From Gammaproteobacteria bacterium (lineage in GTDB: Bacteria > Pseudomonadota > Gammaproteobacteria > UWMA-0217), in assembly GCA_011330835.1 (NCBI GenBank), contig DRPO01000538.1, positions 1 through 11,723 on the forward strand: 11,723 bases of DNA, given 5' to 3'. This document shows, piece by piece, positions 1-6,067 of the stretch (its first letter is position 1; each line of letters opens with the position of its first letter). The position numbers were made by a program, and so were the translations under genes. The notes beneath the pieces were generated by a model. That model was not told the origin of the DNA. It was given only the letters and a program-made list of their open reading frames with translations, and searched no databases.

Positions 1-296
1 GCCGCGCGTGGCCTTACTTCCTTGTCCAGTCGATTGTCCAGTTTTTCCTCTGCCCGCAGGAGGTCGTAACGAGACTGCAGGTTTAGCCAGAACTGAGCCT
101 CCATTCCGAAATAACGACCTAAACGCAGCGCGGTATCGGCCGTAATCGAACGCTTGCCTTGCGTTATTTCACTGATCCTGCGCTGGGGCACACTGATATC
201 CCTGGCCAGGCGGTACTGGGAGATCCCCATAGGCCGAAGAAACTCTTCCAGCAGAACCTCTCCCGGATGGATTGGATCAAAATCACGCTTGCTCAT
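1..296 (-). CDS. higA: HigA-family antitoxin (XRE helix-turn-helix), 3' end cut by window edge
   Basis: The minus-strand frame opens with ATG at 296 and stays open to position 1, giving 98 residues without a stop. It starts MSKRDFDPIHPGEVLLEEF, the hallmark N-terminus of the HigA/VapI antidote family. The stretch GISQYRLARDISVPQRRISE (about residues 24-43) is the helix-turn-helix, and TADTALRLGRYFG (52-64) and FWLNLQSRYDL (69-79) are further family blocks. Family members are about 90-110 residues, so only a few are missing. The start is supported by GAGGTG four bases upstream. It lies 9 bases after the higB stop, in the toxin-first order usual for higBA. By family knowledge it neutralises HigB by direct binding and represses its own promoter; the inverted repeat over that promoter (587-609) is the likely operator. 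Confidence 0.93.
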   Translation of the reverse strand, partial: MSKRDFDPIHPGEVLLEEFLRPMGISQYRLARDISVPQRRISEITQGKRSITADTALRLGRYFGMEAQFWLNLQSRYDLLRAEEKLDNRLDKEVRPRA

Positions 297-305
297 CTTG
301 CACCT

Positions 306-587
306 CTAGTGATAATCGACTATTTCCACGTCATGGGCGTCTCCATCTTTCCATACGAAACAGATACGCCACTGGCTATTTATTCGGATACTGTACTGTC
401 CGGACCGGTCGCCCTTAAGTTTCTCGAGCCGATTCGAAGGCGGAACTGACAGAGAGTTCAACTGACTTGCTGCGGCGAGCATTTCAAGTTTCCGGGCCGC
501 CAGACGTTGGATATCACGCGGAAGACGGCGGGAAAATCGCCCTTGATAGATCCGCTCAGCTTCCCGGCACTTAAAAGATCTGATCAC
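306..587 (-). CDS. higB: HigB/RelE-family toxin (ribosome-dependent mRNA interferase)
   Basis: This is a 93-residue protein if started at GTG 587. The N-terminus (M)IRSFKCREAERIYQG, the middle ARKLEMLAAA and PPSNRLEKLKGDRSGQYSI, and the end WRICFVWKDGDAHDVEIVDYH all match the Killer/HigB family (RelE fold), whose members are about 92 residues. The frame can be extended to TTG at 623, but that TTG is the first half of a good -35 box and the extra 12 residues do not resemble the family, so GTG 587 is preferred. The toxin is expected to cleave mRNA on the ribosome when HigA is lost. The conserved basic and aromatic residues near the C-terminus (R..F.W, Y92, H93) are present, so the copy looks intact. 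It is followed 9 bases later by higA. Confidence 0.93.
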   Translation of the reverse strand: MIRSFKCREAERIYQGRFSRRLPRDIQRLAARKLEMLAAASQLNSLSVPPSNRLEKLKGDRSGQYSIRINSQWRICFVWKDGDAHDVEIVDYH

Positions 588-623
588 CGTTGCAATGGTA
601 GCGCAACGGGATAGTATCGTCAA
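587..623 (-). promoter_or_regulatory. higBA promoter with overlapping operator-like inverted repeat
   Basis: Read on the minus strand, TTGACG (623-618) and TACCAT (600-595) are separated by 17 bases, a good sigma-70 pair. A perfect 7-bp inverted repeat, CCGTTGC (609-603) and GCAACGG (593-587) with a 9-base spacer, covers the -10 box. This fits autorepression by HigA or HigBA. The expected transcription start, about 7 bases after the -10, falls at or next to the GTG start of higB, so the message would be leaderless or nearly so. Confidence 0.65.
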
Positions 624-658
624 GCGTTAGTATTTGAACGGGATCGGTATCCTCTCTC

Positions 659-670
659 CGCAAGCTTGCC
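659..670. repeat. Near copy of the 12-bp palindrome GGCAAGCTTGCC
   Basis: CGCAAGCTTGCC differs from the perfect palindrome by one base. The following AGT makes a 13-base direct repeat, CAAGCTTGCCAGT, at 661-673 and 788-800. These two copies bracket the REP-like pair. Confidence 0.6.
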
Positions 671-675
671 AGTGT

Positions 676-764
676 CCGTAGGCCTGATAAGCCGGAGGCG
701 CATCAGGCAATTCGAGGCCGCCGCAGGCATTGCCCGATGCGCCTTCGGCTTACCGAGCCTACGG
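676..764. repeat. Pair of inverted REP-like elements (BIME-like)
   Basis: The left unit (676-712) and the right unit (728-764) are reverse complements of each other over about 36 bases with about five mismatches. Each unit is also an imperfect stem-loop: in the left one GCCTGAT (682-688) pairs with ATCAGGC (702-708) around a GCC/GGC inner stem. Size, inverted pairing, intergenic position and GCCTGAT..ATCAGGC core resemble proteobacterial REP/BIME elements. Such elements can stabilise mRNA 3' ends, bind proteins or be moved by RAYT transposases; which applies here cannot be told. A T-rich run follows at 768-775. Confidence 0.75.
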
Positions 765-784
765 GGTTCTTTTTGTGGCGGTCT

Positions 785-798
785 TGGCAAGCTTGCCA
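785..798. repeat. Perfect 14-bp palindrome TGGCAAGCTTGCCA
   Basis: This is a self-complementary 14-mer whose 12-base core GGCAAGCTTGCC recurs perfectly at 2139 and 10697. It lies just downstream of the REP-like pair and is followed by a T-rich run at 804-812. Confidence 0.7.
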
Positions 799-1025
799 GT
801 CCTTTCTTTTTTGTCCTTCCTGCCTAGACTGCCTGCGTCAAGCGAGGTCGCGCGCTTTGTGATTGACCTCAAGGCTTTTTGTCAGACGGACGGCTAACAT
901 GCGCCAAATCATTTTTTTCACCACCAGGATTCGGGGGCTTATGGACTCATCGCTGCCGCTCGCGCGCTCTCAGCTCGCCTCATTCGCTTTCCCATCGCAT
1001 TCCTGTCGCTTGCGCGGGATCAGCC

Positions 1026-2180
1026 ATGTTCCCGCCTGAGTCGTTCCCCCGCCGTGTTTTGCTGGCGGTGACGGGGTTGTCGCCGCAGGTCGTGACGGAG
1101 ACGCTTTTCGCGCTGGCGACGGATGAGACGAGCCCCTTTGTTCCGACGGAAATCCATCTGATTACCACGGGCGAGGGCAAGCGGCGCGCGGAGTTGGCGC
1201 TGCTGTCGGATGATCCGGGCTGGTTTCGACGGCTGCGCGAGGATTATGCGTTGCCGCCGATTGCGTTCTCGAGCGACCAGATCCACTGCATCAACGGTTC
1301 GGATGGCGAGACTCTGGATGACATTCGAACGCCGGCGGACAATGAGAAGCTGGCCGATCTGATTACCGCCACCGTGCGGGAGCTGACCGCCGACAGCGAT
1401 GCCGCTGTCCACGCTTCCATCGCCGGGGGGCGCAAGACGATGGGGTTTTATCTGGGGTATGCGTTGTCGCTGTTTGGCCGTCCTCAGGATCGCCTGTCGC
1501 ATGTGCTGGTGAGCGAGCCTTATGAGTCGAGCTGGGATTTTTTCTATCCCACGCCCACGACGCGGGTGATCACGACCCGCGATAACAAGCTGATCGATAC
1601 CCGCGATGCCCGCGTGAGTCTGGCGGATATTCCCTTCGTCCGGCTGCGTCACGAACTCGATGCGCAGTGGCTCGCCGGGGACGCGGCCTTTTCCGATACC
1701 GTCGCCGCCGCGCAGCGGGCGCTGTTACCGCCGGAACTGGTCATCGACCTTCAGCGGCAACGCATCCGCGCGGGCGGGGTTGATATCGAGCTGCCGCCAA
1801 GGGAGCTGGCGCTGTATGCGGTGTTCGCCCAGCGGCTCCTGGACGGCGAAGGCCCCCTGTCGGCGCCGGTGAAAGATGCGCCCGACAATGAGTGGGCCGA
1901 CCGTTTTCTCGCGCAATATCATGCAATTCGCGGCAACGAAGCCGATGACACGGATCGCACCGAAAAGGCCCTCGTCAAAGGCATGGATGGTGATTATTTC
2001 TCCAGCACAAAAAGCAAACTGCACAAATACCTGCGTCAGGCGCTCGGCAAAACCGGCGCGGAACCCTATTTGATCGACGACGGCGGCGCGAGACCCCGGC
2101 GCTACGGGCTCGGGCTGCCGGTCGGGGCCGTCCGGTTTGGCAAGCTTGCCGCGTCACGCGAAAGCGGCGGGACGCGATAG
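1026..2180 (+). CDS. CARF-domain CRISPR accessory protein, NE0113/TIGR02584 family (often labelled ring nuclease Csm6), with C-terminal winged-helix-like domain
   Basis: The product has 384 residues from ATG 1026. The start is chosen because the family signature begins at once: RRVLLAVTGLSPQVVTETLFAL (about residues 9-30). Further CARF-type blocks are EIHLITTGEGKRRAELALL (about 42-60) and SIAGGRKTMGFYLGYAL (about 131-147), with AGGRKT at 133-138 as a likely messenger-binding loop. The N-terminal ~210 residues should bind cyclic oligoadenylate made by Cas10, and family annotation proposes a ring nuclease. The remaining ~150 residues are less clear. The segment from PELVIDLQ through LPPRELALYAVFAQRLL and the later STKSKLHKYLRQALG...RRYGLGL resemble a winged-helix DNA-binding domain. 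No canonical HEPN motif is seen; RFLAQYH has the spacing but not the usual polar second residue. It may be a messenger-controlled regulator, a ring nuclease or both. The palindrome at 2139 lies inside its 3' end. The ribosome-binding site is weak. Confidence 0.85.
   Translation: MFPPESFPRRVLLAVTGLSPQVVTETLFALATDETSPFVPTEIHLITTGEGKRRAELALLSDDPGWFRRLREDYALPPIAFSSDQIHCINGSDGETLDDIRTPADNEKLADLITATVRELTADSDAAVHASIAGGRKTMGFYLGYALSLFGRPQDRLSHVLVSEPYESSWDFFYPTPTTRVITTRDNKLIDTRDARVSLADIPFVRLRHELDAQWLAGDAAFSDTVAAAQRALLPPELVIDLQRQRIRAGGVDIELPPRELALYAVFAQRLLDGEGPLSAPVKDAPDNEWADRFLAQYHAIRGNEADDTDRTEKALVKGMDGDYFSSTKSKLHKYLRQALGKTGAEPYLIDDGGARPRRYGLGLPVGAVRFGKLAASRESGGTR
2139..2150. repeat. Perfect copy of the palindrome GGCAAGCTTGCC inside a gene 3' end
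   Basis: It is identical to the core at 786-797 and to 10697-10708. It lies within the last ~14 codons of the CARF gene, where the protein reads FGKLAA and sequence constraint is probably low. Confidence 0.7.
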
Positions 2181-2222
2181 GCTGGCGCCCATGAAGACGA
2201 GAAACGACAACGACGCGCTCGC

Positions 2223-2624
2223 TCAACCGGCTTCCGGACGCCACAGCAGCAGTGACGGCTCCACCGAGGCTATCCGGTCAAAGTCCCGGTCACTCTGTAG
2301 CAGGGTCGTCCCATGCTCAATGGCGAGAGCGGCGATCAGGCAATCGTGCGGGCTGCGAATCGTGACGCCGCGCCAGCGACAGCGGGCGTACAACTCAGCC
2401 GCCAAGATGTGGGCATCCATCGTCTGTTCGAGCATCGGCAAACGGGTGAACCGGGCTTTCAAGGTCTCCAGCGCCTGCATGTCGCGAGCGCCCTGCACAA
2501 GCTCTTGCAGTATGGCGGGACAAAGCGCTGCTTCATCGTTGAGCAGAATCTCGCGAAGCATCCGGCTGTGCGGCGTATCCCGTCCACGCAGCAATGCCAC
2601 CCAAACCGACGTATCAACCAGCAT
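2223..2624 (-). CDS. vapC: VapC toxin, PIN-domain ribonuclease
   Basis: The product has 133 residues from ATG 2624. It begins MLVDTSVWVALLRG, the classic PIN-domain start. The four acidic positions expected in the active site are present: D4, E41 (ILQELVQGA), D94 (SPHDCLIAALA) and D112 (LLQSDRDFDRI), so the toxin looks catalytically intact. PIN toxins of this type cleave tRNA or rRNA using Mg2+ or Mn2+. The start is placed at 2624 because upstream residues in the open frame do not resemble the family and this start overlaps the vapB end by 11 bases, a usual sign of translational coupling in TA pairs. It converges on the CARF gene, with 42 bases between the two stops and no clear terminator there. 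Confidence 0.94.
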   Translation of the reverse strand: MLVDTSVWVALLRGRDTPHSRMLREILLNDEAALCPAILQELVQGARDMQALETLKARFTRLPMLEQTMDAHILAAELYARCRWRGVTIRSPHDCLIAALAIEHGTTLLQSDRDFDRIASVEPSLLLWRPEAG

Positions 2625-2829
2625 CTTCACCCATGCGGCGACGCATCTCACCCACGTCATAGTCGGGATCAAGCAGATCCTTACCGACAAGATCAAGGAT
2701 CTCTCGCTGGCGATACCGCTCGGCCATCTCCCGCAGCGCGCGATCCACCACCTCCCGCTTGGTCTTGGCGCCGGTGAGCTTCATCGCCTCCGCCACCAGC
2801 TCGTCGTCGAGCACGATATTCGTTCTCAT
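2614..2829 (-). CDS. vapB: VapB antitoxin, ribbon-helix-helix type
   Basis: The product has 71 residues from ATG 2829. MRTNIVLDDELVAEAMKLTG (1-20) followed by KTKREVVDRALREM is the ribbon-helix-helix signature of the VapB family with PF09957-like sequence. The C-terminal third (LLDPDYDVGEMRRRMGEDA) should be the toxin-binding tail. The start is fixed by a strong AGGAGGTG Shine-Dalgarno sequence at 2844-2837, seven bases upstream. It overlaps vapC by 11 bases. VapB normally inhibits VapC and, with it, binds an inverted repeat in its own promoter; such a repeat is present at 2832-2855. Confidence 0.93.
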   Translation of the reverse strand: MRTNIVLDDELVAEAMKLTGAKTKREVVDRALREMAERYRQREILDLVGKDLLDPDYDVGEMRRRMGEDAG

Positions 2830-2831
2830 CG

Positions 2832-2860
2832 CAATACACCTCCTGATGTGTATTGTAGCA
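2832..2860 (-). promoter_or_regulatory. vapBC extended -10 promoter with operator-like inverted repeat
   Basis: Read on the minus strand, TGC directly precedes TACAAT (2857-2852), making an exact extended -10 (TGnTAnAAT form). The -35 position is poor, which extended -10 promoters tolerate. A perfect 8-bp inverted repeat, CAATACAC (2832-2839) and GTGTATTG (2848-2855) with an 8-base spacer, overlaps both the -10 box and the vapB ribosome-binding site. It is the obvious candidate operator for VapB/VapBC autorepression. The whole element lies in the 53 bp between the divergent vapB and cas10 starts. Confidence 0.65.
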
Positions 2861-2882
2861 CTCGTTATCACAGGACAGGAAC

Positions 2883-5597
2883 ATGACTGAAATACCGCTG
2901 AAAAATAAAATGGATGCGAGCTGCCGGATGGCGTTCGCAGCCTGCCTCCATGATCTGGGCAAGTTCGCGGAACGCGCCCGGATCGAGGAGGCCGCGACAA
3001 AAGACGCCCAGGGCAATAGCATTGCCGAGCGCAACAAGCAGCTCTACTGTCCCAACCGGGATGGCCGCTATTCCCATGTGCATGCGGCCTACTCGGCCAT
3101 TGCCATCGACTTGCTGGAAAGCGCGCTGCCGCCCCTGAAAGGCGCGGATGTCGGCCCGTTCGCGGCCTGGAATGAGCCGGGAGCCGACGATTCGCTGATC
3201 AACGCCGCCGCCATGCACCACAAGCCGGATACGGCGCTGCAATGGCTGATCGCGACGGCGGATCGGGTCGCCTCCGGCTTCGAGCGCGACGCCTTCGATG
3301 ACTACAACCAGGCGGTGGATGACGAGGGCGAGCGCCTGAACCACTATACGCGGCGGCAGTTGACGCTGTTCGAGCAGATCCGGTTGGATGGCGCGCCTGT
3401 CAGGGGCGAGGATCTGGCGTGGCGCTACCGGCTGGAACCCTTGTCCGTGGCCAGCCTGTTTCCCGCGCCGGCCAGCGAGATTGAGAAAGCGGGCAACAAG
3501 GCGGGCCAGGCGGACTATCGCAAGCTGTGGGACGCCTTCCGCGCAGCCCTGGACAACATCCCCGCAACCCATCGCAAGAACTGGAGCCTGTGGCTGGATC
3601 ACTTCGATTCGCTGTGGGCGGCCTATGCCTCGGCCATTCCTTCCGCCACGGTGGGCGACACCAAACCGGAGGTATCGCTGTACGACCACTCGCGCGCCAC
3701 CGCCGCGCTGGCCACGGCCCTGTGGCGCTATCACGAAAGCGACCCGCCCGAAGAGATTCGCGAACAGCTACGCGCGCAATGGGATCGGGAGCGCCAGCAG
3801 CAGTCATTGGCGGAATCGGCCTGGAACGAGGACAAATTTCTGCTGGTCATCGGCGACTTCTTCGGCATCCAGTCGTTCATCTTCGCCAGCGGCGGCGAGA
3901 CGCAGAAAAACGCCGCCAAGTTGCTGCGGGGGCGTTCAGCCTACATCTCGCTGCTCACCGAATGCGCGGCGCTGAGGATTCTCGACGAACTGGGCCTGCC
4001 GCCCACCAGCCAGGTTATTAATGCGGCAGGCAAGTTCCTCATCGTCGCGCCCAACCGGCCCGAGGTGCGGGAGAAACTGTCGGAGATCCAGAGCGAATTC
4101 AACCACTGGTTTTTGAAACACACCTGGGGCGAGTCCGGCATCGGCATCGCCTGGGAGCCAGCGGCCTGCCATGATTTTCTCGACCATAACAGCGACGATG
4201 GGGAGCCGCCGTTCAAACGACTCATCGACCGCTTGTTCCAGCGGCTGGAGGACATCAAGGCGCGCCGCCTGGCTCTCTGCGCCGACAATGCGCCCGCGCC
4301 GGTATTCGAGGGCTTTCTCGACAGCTTCCACAACGACAAAGGCGTCTGCGCCATCGACGGGCGCTCTCCCGCCAGCGAATCGCTCCCCAAGGCGGAAGAC
4401 AAATTCATCAGCCCGCTGGCGCTGGACCAGATCAATACTGGCAAGTGGCTGGCGCATAACGACCGGCTGCTTGTGACGCGCTCGAACATCGACCATCACA
4501 CCCTGACGCTGAGTCTGTTCGGTTACCACATCAGCTTTACCGGAAATGAAGATGCCAGCGGCAAGTTCGGCGAGCTGGCCGTCAAGGGCGATCTGCGTCG
4601 CGCCTGGGACTACTCTCTTCCCGCTGCCGAGGATGCCGCGCTGTTCAACGGCTACGCAAGACGCAACATTAACGCCTATGTGCCCCAGATGGGGGACGCC
4701 AACGCCTGGGAAGCCGACCGTTACAAGGGCATCGAAGAGGACGCCGATTGGGATGCCCTGGCGCCCAAGAGCTTCGAGCACATCGCCCGGGATGATCTCT
4801 GGCTGGACGCCAGCGACCGCTGGAAAGGCACTGAGGCCCTGATCACCCTGAAAGGCGACGTGGACAACCTCGGTCGCATCTTCGAGGCCGGGCTGGAAAA
4901 ACCGAGCTTCGCCAAATGGGCCTCGCTGTCCCGACAGATGAACGCCTTTTTTGCTGTTTTTCTGCCCTGGTACTGCCGGACTGAATATCCGTCTACCTAC
5001 ACGGTATTCGCCGGCGGCGACGACTTCTTCCTGATCGGCCCGTGGCGCAGCACCATCCGGCTGGCGCGTGGCATGCGCGAGGCGTTCCATCGCTATGTCG
5101 CGGAGAATGCGGACATCCATTTCTCCACCGGTCTGCTGATGACCAAGCCGGGCCTGCCGGTGGCGCAAATGGGCGAGATGGCGGAACAGGCTCTGGAACA
5201 CGCCAAGAGCCACGATGGCAAGAACGCCGTGACGCTGTTCGGCCAAACCGTTTCCTGGGATGACTTCGACGAACTTTGGAAAACACTGGAAGCCATCAAG
5301 GAGAAGGACGATCAGTTCGACCTGAGCACCGGCTATCTCTATCGCCTGCAAGACCTGGCCGACATGTCCCATGACCTCAAGTGGGGAGAAAAAAGGCCGG
5401 AAAACGCCATCTGGCGCTCCTGGTTCAGCTATCGCACTTACCGCATGCTGGAACAAGCCCTCAAGGGCAAGGACAGGCAGAAAGAGCGCGAGCGCCGGAT
5501 GCAGGAACTGGCCAAAATTCTGAGCGAACCCATCGAACGGTTTGGCAGCCGCTTCAAGATTCCGCTTTTTATTCACCTTTATCAGCAGCGCAGCTAA
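2883..5597 (+). CDS. cas10: Cas10/Csm1, large subunit of the type III-A effector, HD nuclease and cyclic oligoadenylate synthase
   Basis: The product has 904 residues, slightly long for Csm1. The N-terminal HD domain carries HDLGKF (H23, D24) and further histidines in AMHHKPD (H112, H113). This domain degrades single-stranded DNA near the transcription bubble. The first palm domain starts near residue 319 (LLVIGDFFGIQSFIFAS). The second palm has LKGDVDNLGRIF (656-667) and FAGGDDFFLIG with GGDD at 711-714, the active site that turns ATP into cyclic oligoadenylate. Both activities therefore look intact. The region that normally forms a Cys4 zinc ribbon between the palms reads VCAIDGRSPA, and only C489 is kept. 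The start at 2883 has AGGA a few bases upstream; an in-frame ATG at 2910 has no such site. It is the first gene of the csm operon, 12 bases before csm2. Only a weak plus-strand promoter can be proposed between 2844 and 2871. Confidence 0.97.
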   Translation: MTEIPLKNKMDASCRMAFAACLHDLGKFAERARIEEAATKDAQGNSIAERNKQLYCPNRDGRYSHVHAAYSAIAIDLLESALPPLKGADVGPFAAWNEPGADDSLINAAAMHHKPDTALQWLIATADRVASGFERDAFDDYNQAVDDEGERLNHYTRRQLTLFEQIRLDGAPVRGEDLAWRYRLEPLSVASLFPAPASEIEKAGNKAGQADYRKLWDAFRAALDNIPATHRKNWSLWLDHFDSLWAAYASAIPSATVGDTKPEVSLYDHSRATAALATALWRYHESDPPEEIREQLRAQWDRERQQQSLAESAWNEDKFLLVIGDFFGIQSFIFASGGETQKNAAKLLRGRSAYISLLTECAALRILDELGLPPTSQVINAAGKFLIVAPNRPEVREKLSEIQSEFNHWFLKHTWGESGIGIAWEPAACHDFLDHNSDDGEPPFKRLIDRLFQRLEDIKARRLALCADNAPAPVFEGFLDSFHNDKGVCAIDGRSPASESLPKAEDKFISPLALDQINTGKWLAHNDRLLVTRSNIDHHTLTLSLFGYHISFTGNEDASGKFGELAVKGDLRRAWDYSLPAAEDAALFNGYARRNINAYVPQMGDANAWEADRYKGIEEDADWDALAPKSFEHIARDDLWLDASDRWKGTEALITLKGDVDNLGRIFEAGLEKPSFAKWASLSRQMNAFFAVFLPWYCRTEYPSTYTVFAGGDDFFLIGPWRSTIRLARGMREAFHRYVAENADIHFSTGLLMTKPGLPVAQMGEMAEQALEHAKSHDGKNAVTLFGQTVSWDDFDELWKTLEAIKEKDDQFDLSTGYLYRLQDLADMSHDLKWGEKRPENAIWRSWFSYRTYRMLEQALKGKDRQKERERRMQELAKILSEPIERFGSRFKIPLFIHLYQQRS

Positions 5598-5609
5598 GGA
5601 GTAGATGAC

Positions 5610-6065
5610 ATGAGTTATCCAAACCAGAAAAGACACGGCGGCAAGCCCCGCCAGGATCGGCGCAGACTCGGCGTGACAATCCGCTTCACCAACGAGGAAG
5701 GAAAAATCGACGCCGACTTGTTCGACAAGACGGCCAACCGGGTCGCGAAAATCGTCGCTAACAAGAACGACCGTAGAGCGTCTCAGATTAACAAAAGCAC
5801 CCAGCTTCGCCGGTTCTATGATGAACTGGTGATGTGGGAGGAAAAGGTTCGTCAGGACGAGAAGAAATTCGACGACTACCTGCCGTTCATTCGCATGCTC
5901 AAGGCCAAGGCCGCCTATGCGGAGGGCCGCAAGCTTGTCGATGGCGCTTTTGTGGATCTCATCGAGCAAGCTATCGACTTCATCAAGAGCGCGACCGACC
6001 TGCGCACGGCCAAACTGTTTTTCGAAGCCTTCATGGGCTTTTACAAACTGGAGAAAGGGGACTAA
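5610..6065 (+). CDS. csm2: Csm2, small subunit of the type III-A effector
   Basis: The product has 151 residues, within the usual Csm2 range. A basic N-terminus (KRHGGKPRQDRRRLG) is followed by a mostly helical body. ITHG-type motifs are absent, as expected. The blocks LRRFYDELVMWEEKV (about 67-81), FIRMLKAKAAYAEGR and LFFEAFMGFYKLEKG at the C-terminus are typical of Csm2. Several copies form the inner filament of the Csm complex and contact the target RNA and crRNA backbone. The start has AAGGAG about eight bases upstream. It lies 12 bases after cas10 and 2 bases before csm3, so co-translation is likely. Confidence 0.93.
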   Translation: MSYPNQKRHGGKPRQDRRRLGVTIRFTNEEGKIDADLFDKTANRVAKIVANKNDRRASQINKSTQLRRFYDELVMWEEKVRQDEKKFDDYLPFIRMLKAKAAYAEGRKLVDGAFVDLIEQAIDFIKSATDLRTAKLFFEAFMGFYKLEKGD

Positions 6066-6067
6066 CC

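Larger units (their letters stand above)
624..1025. other. Intergenic region between the divergent higBA and CARF gene
   Basis: These 402 bases contain no ORF with protein-like composition. They hold a REP-like inverted pair (676-764), two copies of the GGCAAGCTTGCC-type palindrome (659 and 785) and T-rich runs at 768-775, 804-812 and 910-918. I found no convincing -35/-10 pair for the plus-strand gene at 1026: TTGACC at 863 has no partner at the right spacing. The frame of that gene is open back to a TTG at 879, but the extra residues look like translated noncoding DNA. Confidence 0.6.

Noticed and set aside
728..780. REP right arm plus T-run as an intrinsic terminator on the plus strand
   Set aside because: No plus-strand gene lies upstream, and the T-run is a few bases removed from the stem and mixed with other bases.
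879..1025. N-terminal extension of the CARF gene to TTG 879, or a 32-codon frame from ATG 941
   Set aside because: The residues are rich in Ser, Arg and Cys like translated noncoding DNA, and the family signature begins right after ATG 1026. The short frame has no recognisable content.
1891..1950. RFLAQYH in the NE0113-family protein as a HEPN motif
   Set aside because: Arg and His have a permissible spacing, but the residue after Arg is Phe rather than the usual polar one and the surrounding region looks like a winged-helix domain instead.
2844..2871. Plus-strand promoter for cas10 (CTGATG ... TATCAC, 16-base spacer)
   Set aside because: Both boxes match the consensus poorly, so it is mentioned only as a weak possibility and not listed as a feature.
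2137..2886. A 249-codon plus-strand frame across vapBC
   Set aside because: It is antisense to vapC and vapB, which have clear motifs, a strong ribosome-binding site and a typical overlap.
3936..5969. A 677-codon open frame on the minus strand across cas10
   Set aside because: It is antisense to a clearly conserved gene and its composition is that of a shadow frame produced by GC-rich codon bias. No ribosome-binding site or family motif is seen.
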